Below are positions 1 through 7,434 of a DNA stretch of 64,000 nt, in pieces (position 1 is the stretch's first letter; every line of letters starts with the position of its first letter). A program made the translations under genes and the position numbers. The notes under the pieces are model-generated. The model did not search any database. It saw only the letters and a program-made list of their open reading frames with translations, and was not told where the DNA came from. Source of the stretch: Leifsonia sp. fls2-241-R2A-40a (GTDB lineage Bacteria > Actinomycetota > Actinomycetes > Actinomycetales > Microbacteriaceae); assembly GCF_030209575.1 (NCBI RefSeq), contig NZ_JARVRS010000001.1:62001-126000 (forward strand), given 5' to 3'.

Positions 1-1029
1 CGACGCCATCTTGCTCGCGGGAAGCGACTGCGGGATGCCGTAGGCGCCGCTGTCGGAGTTGTACGCGTTCGCGCGCCAGCCGGACTCGTGGTTCCACAGC
101 TTGATGAGGCAGGGCATCTGGTCGCCTCCCCAGCCGAAGGCGGCCAGGCGGCTGGAGGCGTACGCCTGCGCCCCCGCGGGATCGACGACCATGCCGGGCG
201 GCGGCGCGAAGCCGTCCGACCCGCCACCGGTGTTCGCGCGGCTGGCCGCCGCCTGTGCGGCAGCGACGCCCTCCGCGTATTTCTGCTCGACCGAGGCCAC
301 CGTGTTCTTGAGCGACGCGAGTTGCGCGTACAGCGTGTTGGCGTGCTGCTTCTGGGACGCGAGCTCCGCGTCGGCGGCGGCCTTGGCGGCGGTCGCGACC
401 TCCAGGGCCTTCTTCGCCGCGACGGCGAGCTGGTCGCGGATGTGCTGGGCGTCGGTCGCCTGCGCGCTCAGCGAGGCGGCGACGTTCTTCTGCTCATTGG
501 CCTGGGCGAAGAGGGTGCTGGACTGGTCGGCGAGCTTGGACACGGCGCCCAGCTGGTACAGCAGCGACTCCGACCGGGTCGCATCCGGGCTCAGGAACAG
601 CCGCAGCGACACCGATGACGTCCCGGCTCGCGTGAGCTGTTCGGCGAGCTTCCCGCTCTGCGCTTTGAGCTCGTCCGCCTTGGCCGAGGCCTCCTGCGCC
701 TTCTGCGCCAGACTCTGGGCCTTCTGCGTCGCGGTCTGCAGCTCCGCTTCGGCCTTTCCGTACTCGCCGAGGCGCTTCACCGCGAGGTCGCCGGCCGCGT
801 TCGCCGCGGTCTGGAGGCCCTGCAGCAGCCCGTTGATGCGGTCCACCTCGGCCTGGGCGGCCGTCGCGTTGCTCTTCGCCGCCTGGACGTCGTCCCACGA
901 CGGGTAGCTGTCGGCGCTGGCCGGAGCGACTCCTGCCGAGACCACCAGAGCCACCGTCAGAGCGGCAGCGACCGCTGATCCTCGCCAGAACCGTCTCACC
1001 CGCGCACCTCGCCCTCTCACCCCGACCAC
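1..1029 (-). CDS. secreted coiled-coil protein with lysozyme-like C-terminal domain (3' end outside window)
   Basis: Partial gene running off the left edge; 343 codons are visible. After a short basic N-terminus comes a hydrophobic segment ending in APASA, read as a signal peptide. Next is a long Ala/Gln/Glu/Lys-rich region (about residues 45-270) that looks like a coiled coil, as in NlpC/P60-type and RipA-like wall proteins. The last visible part contains NHESGWRANAYNSDSGAYGIPQS, where the Glu of NHESGW is the likely acid of a lytic-transglycosylase or lysozyme-like fold. A secreted peptidoglycan-acting enzyme is inferred. The start is uncertain: GTG at 1029 has a GGAGGA about 12 nt upstream. 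A nearer GTG at 1001 is out of frame. A TAGCCT box lies at 1049-1054. Confidence 0.72.
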   Translation of the reverse strand, partial: MVGVRGRGARVRRFWRGSAVAAALTVALVVSAGVAPASADSYPSWDDVQAAKSNATAAQAEVDRINGLLQGLQTAANAAGDLAVKRLGEYGKAEAELQTATQKAQSLAQKAQEASAKADELKAQSGKLAEQLTRAGTSSVSLRLFLSPDATRSESLLYQLGAVSKLADQSSTLFAQANEQKNVAASLSAQATDAQHIRDQLAVAAKKALEVATAAKAAADAELASQKQHANTLYAQLASLKNTVASVEQKYAEGVAAAQAAASRANTGGGSDGFAPPPGMVVDPAGAQAYASSRLAAFGWGGDQMPCLIKLWNHESGWRANAYNSDSGAYGIPQSLPASKMAS

Positions 1030-1065
1030 CTGATGGACCCCGTCCTCCAGGCTAGGGGCAGGTCG

Positions 1066-1938
1066 TCACGGAGCGTAGAAAGGCGCCGCGCCTGTCGCTT
1101 CTTCGATCATCGCGTCGAGGACGGCCGGATCGGTGGTGTTCTCCCCGAGCCGGTTGGGCTTCCCGGCACCGTGGTAGTCGCTGGACCCCGTGATCCGGAG
1201 GCTGTAGCGCGCGGCCAGTTCCCGGAGGCGCTCCACGCCATCGGGCCGGTTCTCGCGGTGATCGAGCTCCAGGCCGAAGAGCCCGGCGTCGACGAGGCGC
1301 TTCAGGCGGTCCTCCGGGATGACGCGCCCGCGCCCTCCCGTCGCCGGATGCGCGAGCACCGGCAGACCGCCCGCACCGCGGATCAGCCGGACCCCGGTCA
1401 ACGGCTCCGGCGCGTAGTGCGGCTGGAAGTAGCCGCTCCGCCAGTGCAGGATGCCCTCGAAAGCCGCGCTGCGATCGGACGCGAGTCCTCGCGCGACCAG
1501 CGCGTCCGCGATGTGCGGACGACCGACCGTCGCGCCCTCGGTCGCCTGCGCGAGCACGTCGTCCCAGGTGACGTCGTAGTCCTCGGAGATGCGGCGCACC
1601 ATGTCCTCCGCCCGGCGCATCCGCCCGTCCCGGATGCGCTTGGTCTCCGCGACGAGCGCCGCGTTCGTCGGGTCGAAGAGGTAGCCGAGCATGTGGACGC
1701 TCGCGAACTCGATGCGCGTGGACAGCTCCATGCCGGGGACGACCGTGACGCCGACGCGCGCGCCCTCCGCTGCCGCGTCGGCCCAGCCGGCGGTGGAGTC
1801 GTGATCGGTGAGCGCGACCGTGCCGAGGCCCGCCGCGGCGGCCGCCCGGACCAGCTCGGCCGGGGTCTCCGTGCCATCCGACACGCTCGAGTGCGTGTGG
1901 AGGTCGACGGGACCACGGAACCGTCGCGCATCAGCCAT
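1066..1938 (-). CDS. PHP-domain phosphoesterase (RNase AM / 3',5'-nucleoside bisphosphate phosphatase type)
   Basis: A 290-aa cytosolic metal-dependent phosphoesterase of the polymerase-and-histidinol-phosphatase family. Visible metal-binding motifs are DLHTHSS at residues 12-18, LTDHDS near 43-48, LAHPATGG in the middle and GSSDYHG near the C-terminus. This is the order expected for the YciV/TrpH group, which removes the 3' phosphate of 3',5'-bisphosphonucleotides or trims RNA 5' ends. The exact substrate cannot be read from sequence. The promoter looks leaderless: TAGGAT at 1945-1950 on the minus strand lies 6 nt before the ATG. It is divergent from the aminopeptidase gene. Confidence 0.93.
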   Translation of the reverse strand: MADARRFRGPVDLHTHSSVSDGTETPAELVRAAAAAGLGTVALTDHDSTAGWADAAAEGARVGVTVVPGMELSTRIEFASVHMLGYLFDPTNAALVAETKRIRDGRMRRAEDMVRRISEDYDVTWDDVLAQATEGATVGRPHIADALVARGLASDRSAAFEGILHWRSGYFQPHYAPEPLTGVRLIRGAGGLPVLAHPATGGRGRVIPEDRLKRLVDAGLFGLELDHRENRPDGVERLRELAARYSLRITGSSDYHGAGKPNRLGENTTDPAVLDAMIEEATGAAPFYAP

Positions 1939-2004
1939 GCTGCCATCCTAGGAGGGCGCCGTCCGGCCGGGCGCACGCGGTCGGCGGGTGGAAGAATGGA
2001 CGCC

Positions 2005-3582
2005 ATGTCCTCCCAGCCGACCAGCTCCACCACCGCGGACGCCGCCGCCGTCGCGGCGACGTCCGAGACCGCCGCCCCCGCCGAGACCGACCAGGCGCCG
2101 CGCGCGACGCAGAACCGCTCGACCACGCCAGGCTCCGACGCCTTCCGCCGGTACATCGGCAGCGGATGGGCGGAGCGTGAGGAGGTCGTCCCCGAGCCGC
2201 GCAGGCAGGCTCAGTACGCGGCGGCGCGGCGGGCGCGCGTGTCCGAGCTGTTCCCCGGCAAGCGCCTCATCATCCCCGCCGGACGTCTCGCTCAGCGCTC
2301 GAACGACACCGACTATCCGTTCCGTGCGCACTCCGCGTTCGCACACCTGACCGGATGGGGCTCCGATTCCGAGCCCGGGAGCGTGCTCGTGCTGGAGCCG
2401 TCGGGCAACGGTCACGAGGCGACGCTGTACTTCCGTGAGCGGGCCGGGCGCGACTCCGACGAGTTCTACGCGAATCCCGAGATCGGCGAGTTCTGGATCG
2501 GCCCTCGGCCCTCTCTCGCCCAGGTCGCCGGCGACCTCGCGATCGCCACCCGCGGCATCGCCGACGTGCGCTCGGTGCTCGACGGTGTCGACGCCGACAC
2601 CGTGGTGCTGCGCGAGGCCGACCGTTCGATCACCGACGAGGTGGATGCGGCCCGGCTGCTGCTCGGCGCGGACAGCGACGGCGACGCCGACCTCGACCCC
2701 GAGGACCACGACGAGGACGACCGTCTCGCCCGCGACCTCTCGGAGCTGCGCCTGGTGAAGGACGACTTCGAGGTGGCCGAGCTCCGCGCTGCGGTCGACG
2801 CGACGGCCCGCGGTTTCGACGACGTGATCGCCGACCTGCCGCGCATCACCGCGCACCCGCGCGGCGAACGCCTGGTCGAGGGCGTCTTCTACGGACGTGC
2901 CCGCGCCGACGGCAACGCGGTCGGTTACGACACGATCGCGGCCAGCGGACCGCACGCGTGCATCCTGCACTGGACCCGCAACGACGGGCCCGTGGTGCCG
3001 GGCGACCTCATCCTGATGGATGCGGGGGTCGAGCTGGACAGCTACTACACCGCCGACATCACCCGCACCTTGCCCGTAGACGGCACCTTCACCGAGACCC
3101 AGCGGCTGATCTACGAGGCGGTGCGGGAGGCGGCCGACGCGGCGTTCGCGATCGTGCGGCCCGGCATCCGCTTCCGCGAGATCCACGCGACCGCCATGGC
3201 CGTCATCGCCAGCCGCACCGCCGAGTGGGGCCTGCTGCCGGTCAGCGCGGAGCAGGCGCTGGAGGCGGACAACCAGCAGCACCGCCGCTACATGGTGCAC
3301 GGCACGAGCCACCACCTCGGCCTCGATGTGCACGACTGCGCCCAGGCGCGGCGCGAGCTCTACCTCGACGGCGTGCTGCAGCCGGGGATGGTGTTCACGA
3401 TCGAGCCGGGACTGTACTTCCAGCCGGACGACCTGACGGTGCCGGAGGCCTTCCGCGGCATCGGCGTGCGGATCGAGGACAACATCCTCGTCACCGAGGA
3501 CGGCGCGGAGAATCTCTCCGCCGCCATCCCGCGCACCGCCGACGACGTCGAGGCCTGGGTGCGGCGGCTGTCGCAGGGCTGA
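2005..3582 (+). CDS. pepP: Xaa-Pro aminopeptidase (aminopeptidase P, M24B)
   Basis: Cytosolic dimetal peptidase that removes an N-terminal residue preceding proline. The first ~60 residues are low-complexity Ala/Thr/Ser and precede an AMP_N domain (PDYPFRAHSAFAHLTG-like region). The pita-bread catalytic domain follows. Metal ligands are visible in order: MDAGVELDSYYTADITRT (two Asp), HGTSHHLGLDVHD (His), TIEPGLYF (Glu) and GVRIEDNILV (Glu). Length is 525 aa, normal for actinobacterial members. ATG at 2005 was chosen because GTGGAAG (1988-1994) is well spaced for it. An ATG three codons upstream (1996) is possible. The open frame extends much further upstream, but that part is only the shadow of the PHP gene. 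Confidence 0.92.
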   Translation: MSSQPTSSTTADAAAVAATSETAAPAETDQAPRATQNRSTTPGSDAFRRYIGSGWAEREEVVPEPRRQAQYAAARRARVSELFPGKRLIIPAGRLAQRSNDTDYPFRAHSAFAHLTGWGSDSEPGSVLVLEPSGNGHEATLYFRERAGRDSDEFYANPEIGEFWIGPRPSLAQVAGDLAIATRGIADVRSVLDGVDADTVVLREADRSITDEVDAARLLLGADSDGDADLDPEDHDEDDRLARDLSELRLVKDDFEVAELRAAVDATARGFDDVIADLPRITAHPRGERLVEGVFYGRARADGNAVGYDTIAASGPHACILHWTRNDGPVVPGDLILMDAGVELDSYYTADITRTLPVDGTFTETQRLIYEAVREAADAAFAIVRPGIRFREIHATAMAVIASRTAEWGLLPVSAEQALEADNQQHRRYMVHGTSHHLGLDVHDCAQARRELYLDGVLQPGMVFTIEPGLYFQPDDLTVPEAFRGIGVRIEDNILVTEDGAENLSAAIPRTADDVEAWVRRLSQG

Positions 3583-3734
3583 GGCCGTTCTTCTCCGTCA
3601 CCGCCTCGGTCGAGAACGGAGGAGGATGACCCGCGGCAGGCGGCGTGTCGCAGGAAACGGCGGAGAGTCCCCGCCGGTGGAGTCGCAGACTCCTCCCTTT
3701 TGCATTGGGGGGAGACGCGCCGCGCCGCGGAGGG

Positions 3735-4367
3735 TCAGGCGGAGGGGGCGGGTGGGCGCTCGTCGCCGGCGGGCGGAACGATCGGCGGCGCGGCCGCGGG
3801 CGGCGCAGGCGGCGGGTCGGAGGGATGCTGCGGCTGCGCCGGCGGCGTCCATCCCGTGGCTGCTGCGGCCGGCGCCTCCGCTCCCCCTTCGCCGAGGAGG
3901 TTGCGGGCGCGGTTCCCCAGCTCCGAGTCGACGAGCACGGAGTAGCTGGTCGCGATCACCTGCTGGACCGAGGTGAAGTCGCGGCGGCGGCGGTTGATGG
4001 CGTACGTCGCGACGCCCCACAGCATCCCGAAGCCGGCGCCGATCAGCAGGGCGGCGAGGACGAAGCCCAGGCTCACGCTCGGCGAGAAGATGATGAGCAG
4101 CAGCCCGAAGAAGATGCCCAGCCAGGCTCCGGATGCCGCGCCGGCGAGAGCGACGCGTCCCCAGGTCAGCTTGCCCGTGACCCGCTCGACGCTCTTCAGG
4201 TCGCTGCCGATGATCGACACCTTGTCGACCGGGAAGTCGGCGCGGGCGAGCACGTCGACCGCCTCCTGCGCTGCGGGGTAGCTCTCGAAGGTGGCCACCA
4301 CCTCGCCCCGCGGCAGGGTCGGAAAGAGAAGACGGTTGCGTCCGTTCAACGGCCCGGATGTGCTCAT
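3735..4367 (-). CDS. general-stress-type membrane protein (GSP17M-like N-terminus)
   Basis: A 210-aa protein. Residues 20-60 (EVVATFESYPAAQEAVDVL, then VDKVSIIGSDL) match the ferredoxin-like N-terminal module seen in general stress protein 17M family members. Two hydrophobic Gly/Ala-rich segments follow (about 75-130), then a charged stretch with RRRRDF and a Pro/Ala-rich tail. A function in membrane stress response is only suggested by family. The frame stays open 22 codons upstream, but ATG at 4367 starts the conserved part; AACAAT at 4374-4379 lies 6 nt before it. Transcribed divergently from the MgtE-type operon. Confidence 0.82.
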   Translation of the reverse strand: MSTSGPLNGRNRLLFPTLPRGEVVATFESYPAAQEAVDVLARADFPVDKVSIIGSDLKSVERVTGKLTWGRVALAGAASGAWLGIFFGLLLIIFSPSVSLGFVLAALLIGAGFGMLWGVATYAINRRRRDFTSVQQVIATSYSVLVDSELGNRARNLLGEGGAEAPAAAATGWTPPAQPQHPSDPPPAPPAAAPPIVPPAGDERPPAPSA

Positions 4368-4455
4368 GTGTCCATTGTTCCATCCAGGGTCGCCCACGGC
4401 ACGGGGATGCGCCGCCAAACAGCCCTCATTCACCTGCGAGGGCTAGGTTATTAGG

Positions 4456-5778
4456 GTGAGTTCCGCCAGAGTCTTCGTCGCCCGCCTCGCCGGGACGACC
4501 GTGTTCGATCCCGTGGGTGACCGGGTCGGCAAGGTCCGCGACGTCCTGGTGGTGTACCGGAAGAACGACCCGCCGCGCGTCGTCGGCCTGATCGTCGAGA
4601 TCCCCGGCAAGCGCCGCGTCTTCCTCTCCATCGGCCGGGTCACCAGCATCGGCAGCGGCCAGATCATCACCAACGGCATCATCAACATGCGCCGCTTCGA
4701 GCAGCGCGGCGGCGAGGTCCGCGTGATCGCCGAGCTTCTGGGCCGCCGCGTCGTCTTCACCGACGGCGGCGGCGAGGCCACGATCGAGGACGTCGCGATC
4801 GAGGAGACAGACACCGGCGACTGGGCGGTCAGCCAGCTCTTCGTCCGCAAGCCGAAGGCCGGAGGTTCGCCCTTCGCGAAGGGCGCCACCACGTTCGTCT
4901 CGTGGAACGAGGTGCGCGAGAAGCAGATGCTGGGCGAGGCGCAGTCGGCGGAGCAGCTGATCGCCACCTACTCCGAGCTGAAGCCGGCCGACCTGGCGAA
5001 CACCCTGCTCGACCTTCCCCCGCAGCGGATGCTCGAGGTCGCGGAAGAGCTCCCGGACGACCGCCTGGCGGATGTGCTCGAGGAGATGCCCGAGAGCGAG
5101 CAGGTGCAGATCCTCACGAAGCTCGACGACGACCGCGCGGCCGACGTGCTCGACCAGATGCAGCCGGACGACGCCGCCGACCTGATCGCACAGCTCTCCG
5201 ACGAGCGCGGCGAGCACCTGCTCGAGCTGATGGAGCCGGAGGAGGCGGACGACGTCCGCATGCTCCTGAGCTACAACCCGGACACGGCGGGCGGTCTGAT
5301 GACGACCGAGCCGATCATCGTCTCGGCCGACGCGACCGTCGCGGAGGGCCTCGCACTCATCCGCCGGCACGAGCTCGCCCCCGCCCTCGGCGCCGCGGTG
5401 TGCGTCACCCTGCCGCCGTACGAGCCGCCGACCGGCCGCTTCCTCGGGATCGTGCACTTCCAGCGGATGCTGCGCTACCCGCCGCACGTGCGCCTCGGCA
5501 CGCTGCTCGACCAGAGCCTCGAGCCGGTGACCGCCGACACCTCCGCAGCCGAGGTGTCGCGCATCCTCGCCTCGTACAACCTCGTCTCCGTCCCTGTGGT
5601 CGACGACAAGTACCGTCTCGTCGGGGTGGTGACCATCGACGACATCCTCGACTACCTGCTCCCCGACGACTGGCGAAGTCAAGACGAGGACGACCCCGTG
5701 AAACGCACGGCGCCGTCCGACGAGACCGGCAGCATCCGCATCGTGAACGGAAGGAGGGGCGGAAGTGGCACGAGGTAG
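4456..5778 (+). CDS. cytosolic MgtE-type protein: PRC-barrel + MgtE N-domain + CBS pair, no membrane part
   Basis: A 440-aa protein. The N-terminal ~150 residues look like PRC-barrel folds (VFDPVGDRVGKVRDVLV; GGEATIEDVAIEE). The helical MgtE_N superhelix follows (LLDLPPQRMLEVAEELPDD, DRAADVLDQMQPDDAADL, SYNPDTAGGLMT). A tandem CBS domain comes last (TTEPIIVSADATVAEGLALI, then DTSAAEVSRILASYNLVSVPVVDD). The transmembrane Mg2+ channel of true MgtE is absent, so this is a soluble sensor or adaptor and not a transporter. GTG at 4456 follows TAGGTT (4444-4449) by 6 nt, indicating a leaderless start. It overlaps the next gene by 14 nt, and similar proteins sit beside mrp in other actinobacteria. 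Confidence 0.9.
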   Translation: MSSARVFVARLAGTTVFDPVGDRVGKVRDVLVVYRKNDPPRVVGLIVEIPGKRRVFLSIGRVTSIGSGQIITNGIINMRRFEQRGGEVRVIAELLGRRVVFTDGGGEATIEDVAIEETDTGDWAVSQLFVRKPKAGGSPFAKGATTFVSWNEVREKQMLGEAQSAEQLIATYSELKPADLANTLLDLPPQRMLEVAEELPDDRLADVLEEMPESEQVQILTKLDDDRAADVLDQMQPDDAADLIAQLSDERGEHLLELMEPEEADDVRMLLSYNPDTAGGLMTTEPIIVSADATVAEGLALIRRHELAPALGAAVCVTLPPYEPPTGRFLGIVHFQRMLRYPPHVRLGTLLDQSLEPVTADTSAAEVSRILASYNLVSVPVVDDKYRLVGVVTIDDILDYLLPDDWRSQDEDDPVKRTAPSDETGSIRIVNGRRGGSGTR

Positions 5779-6286
5779 GCAGGACACCCGTCTGGACGCC
5801 CCGAAGGGACTCCGCACGCCGGTGCTGCGACGCGACCGCGTCGAGTCGAGCGACCGTTTCGGCCGGTTCACCGAGTGGATCGCCCGCGCCATGGGCACGC
5901 CGTGGTTCGTGCTCGGGCTGACCGTCTTCGTCATCGCGTGGATGGCGTGGAACACGCTGGCCCCGGAGGCCTGGCGGTTCGACTCGGCCGCGCTGGGCTT
6001 CATCGCCCTGACCCTCGTGCTGTCGCTGCAGGCGTCGTACGCCGCGCCGCTCATCCTGCTCGCCCAGAACCGGCAGGACGACCGCGACCGCGTGCAGATC
6101 GAGCAGGACCGCCAGCGGGCCGAGCGCAACCTCGCCGACACCGAGTACCTCGCCCGCGAAGTGGTCGCCCTGCGGCTGGCGGTGAAGGACATGGCCACGA
6201 AGGACTTCATCCGCGCCGAGCTCCGGTCGCTGCTCGAGGACCTCGAGAGGAGCGACGCGGGGGACGGCGAGCAGGCCCGTGCCTGA
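5765..6286 (+). CDS. DUF1003 family membrane protein
   Basis: A 173-aa protein of the DUF1003 family. The core is SDRFGRFTEWIARAMGTPWFVLGLTVFVIAWMAWN, a second hydrophobic segment (ALGFIALTLVLSLQASYAAPLILLAQNRQDDRDR), then a charged helical C-terminus. Two membrane spans are expected. The family has no established biochemical role. Its constant neighbour, the MgtE/CBS protein, lies directly upstream with a 14-nt overlap and suggests a joint membrane-cytosol complex (inference). GTG start preceded by GGAAGGAGG. Mrp overlaps its end by 8 nt. Confidence 0.9.
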   Translation: MARGRQDTRLDAPKGLRTPVLRRDRVESSDRFGRFTEWIARAMGTPWFVLGLTVFVIAWMAWNTLAPEAWRFDSAALGFIALTLVLSLQASYAAPLILLAQNRQDDRDRVQIEQDRQRAERNLADTEYLAREVVALRLAVKDMATKDFIRAELRSLLEDLERSDAGDGEQARA

Positions 6287-7427
6287 GGACGCGCTCTCCA
6301 GCGCGGTGCTCAGCGCCCTGGCGGCGGTGCTCGACCCCGAGATCCGCAAGCCGATCACCGAGCTCGACATGGTGGGCGGCGTGTCGGTGGATGCGGGCGG
6401 ACGCGCCGAGGTCGGCATCAAGCTGACGATCGTCGGCTGCCCCGCGGCCGACCGGATCGAGCGGGATGTGCGGACGGCCGTCGCGGGCGTGCCCGGCGTC
6501 ACGGAGGTCGCGGTCGACGTCTCCGTGATGACGCCCGCCGAGCGCCGCGCGCTTACCGAGAAGCTGCGCGCCGGGCGTCCGGCCCGCGGGCAGCAGTTCG
6601 GCCCCGAGTCGCTGACGCACGTCTACGCCGTGACCAGCGGGAAGGGCGGCGTGGGCAAGTCGACCCTGACCGCGAACCTCGCCGTCGCCCTGGCTGAGCG
6701 CGGGCTCCGGGTGGGGATCGTGGATGCGGACGTCCACGGCTTCTCGATCCCCGGCATCCTCGGCCTGACCGACGAGAACGGCGTCGCACCGCGGCCCACC
6801 CGGGTGGACGACATGATCCTTCCGCCGGTCGCCTACGGCGTGAAGGTGGTGTCGATCGGCATGTTCGTCGATTCGGCGTCCGCGGCCGTCGCCTGGCGCG
6901 GGCCGATGCTGCACCGCACCATCCAGCAGTTCCTGTCGGACGTGTTCTTCGGCGACCTCGATGTGCTGCTCCTCGACCTACCGCCGGGCACCGGCGACGT
7001 GGCCATCTCGGTCGGCCAGCTGCTGCCCGGCGCCGAGGTGCTCGTCGTGACGACGCCTCAGCCGGCCGCCGCCGACGTCGCGGAGCGCAGCGGCGTGGTC
7101 GCCCGGCAGACCGGGCAGCGCGTGATCGGCGTGATCGAGAACATGGCCGGTCTCGTGCAGCCGGACGGGAGCGTGCTCGACCTGTTCGGCTCCGGCGGAG
7201 GCGCGGAGGTCGCGCGGCGGCTGTCGGCCGGTCAGGACGAGGAGGTACCGCTGCTCGCCAGCGTGCCGCTCAGCATCCCGCTGCGGGCCGGCGGCGACAG
7301 CGGCGCGCCGATCGTCGTGACCGACCCGGGCGATCCGGCGGCGGCGGCGATCCGTGTGGTCGCCGAGCGGCTCGCGACGCGGAGCCGCGGCCTCGCCGGC
7401 CGCAAGCTGGGCCTCTCCGTCCTCTGA
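6279..7427 (+). CDS. mrp: Mrp/ApbC-family P-loop ATPase with N-terminal MIP18 (DUF59) domain
   Basis: A 382-aa protein. Residues 5-95 form a MIP18/DUF59 domain with a single Cys in TIVGCPAADRIERD. The deviant Walker A TSGKGGVGKST is at 119-129, and DLPPGTGDV marks the Mrp/NBP35 group. Family members carry and transfer Fe-S clusters. The C-terminal CxxC that binds the bridging cluster in E. coli Mrp is missing: the equivalent segment reads ENMAGLVQPDGS. Actinobacterial relatives may share this, so the Fe-S carrier role here should be treated with care. Third gene of the MgtE-DUF1003-mrp operon. GTG start. Confidence 0.92.
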   Translation: MPEDALSSAVLSALAAVLDPEIRKPITELDMVGGVSVDAGGRAEVGIKLTIVGCPAADRIERDVRTAVAGVPGVTEVAVDVSVMTPAERRALTEKLRAGRPARGQQFGPESLTHVYAVTSGKGGVGKSTLTANLAVALAERGLRVGIVDADVHGFSIPGILGLTDENGVAPRPTRVDDMILPPVAYGVKVVSIGMFVDSASAAVAWRGPMLHRTIQQFLSDVFFGDLDVLLLDLPPGTGDVAISVGQLLPGAEVLVVTTPQPAAADVAERSGVVARQTGQRVIGVIENMAGLVQPDGSVLDLFGSGGGAEVARRLSAGQDEEVPLLASVPLSIPLRAGGDSGAPIVVTDPGDPAAAAIRVVAERLATRSRGLAGRKLGLSVL

Positions 7428-7434
7428 CGCAGCG

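Noticed and set aside
999-1001. GTG at 1001 as start of the first gene
   Set aside because: It is in another phase; reading from it meets a stop within 15 codons, whereas the lysozyme-like C-terminus is in the phase of GTG 1029.
3585-3619. Terminator after pepP (CCGTTCT/AGAACGG)
   Set aside because: Only seven base pairs with a 21-nt loop, not stronger than chance at this GC.
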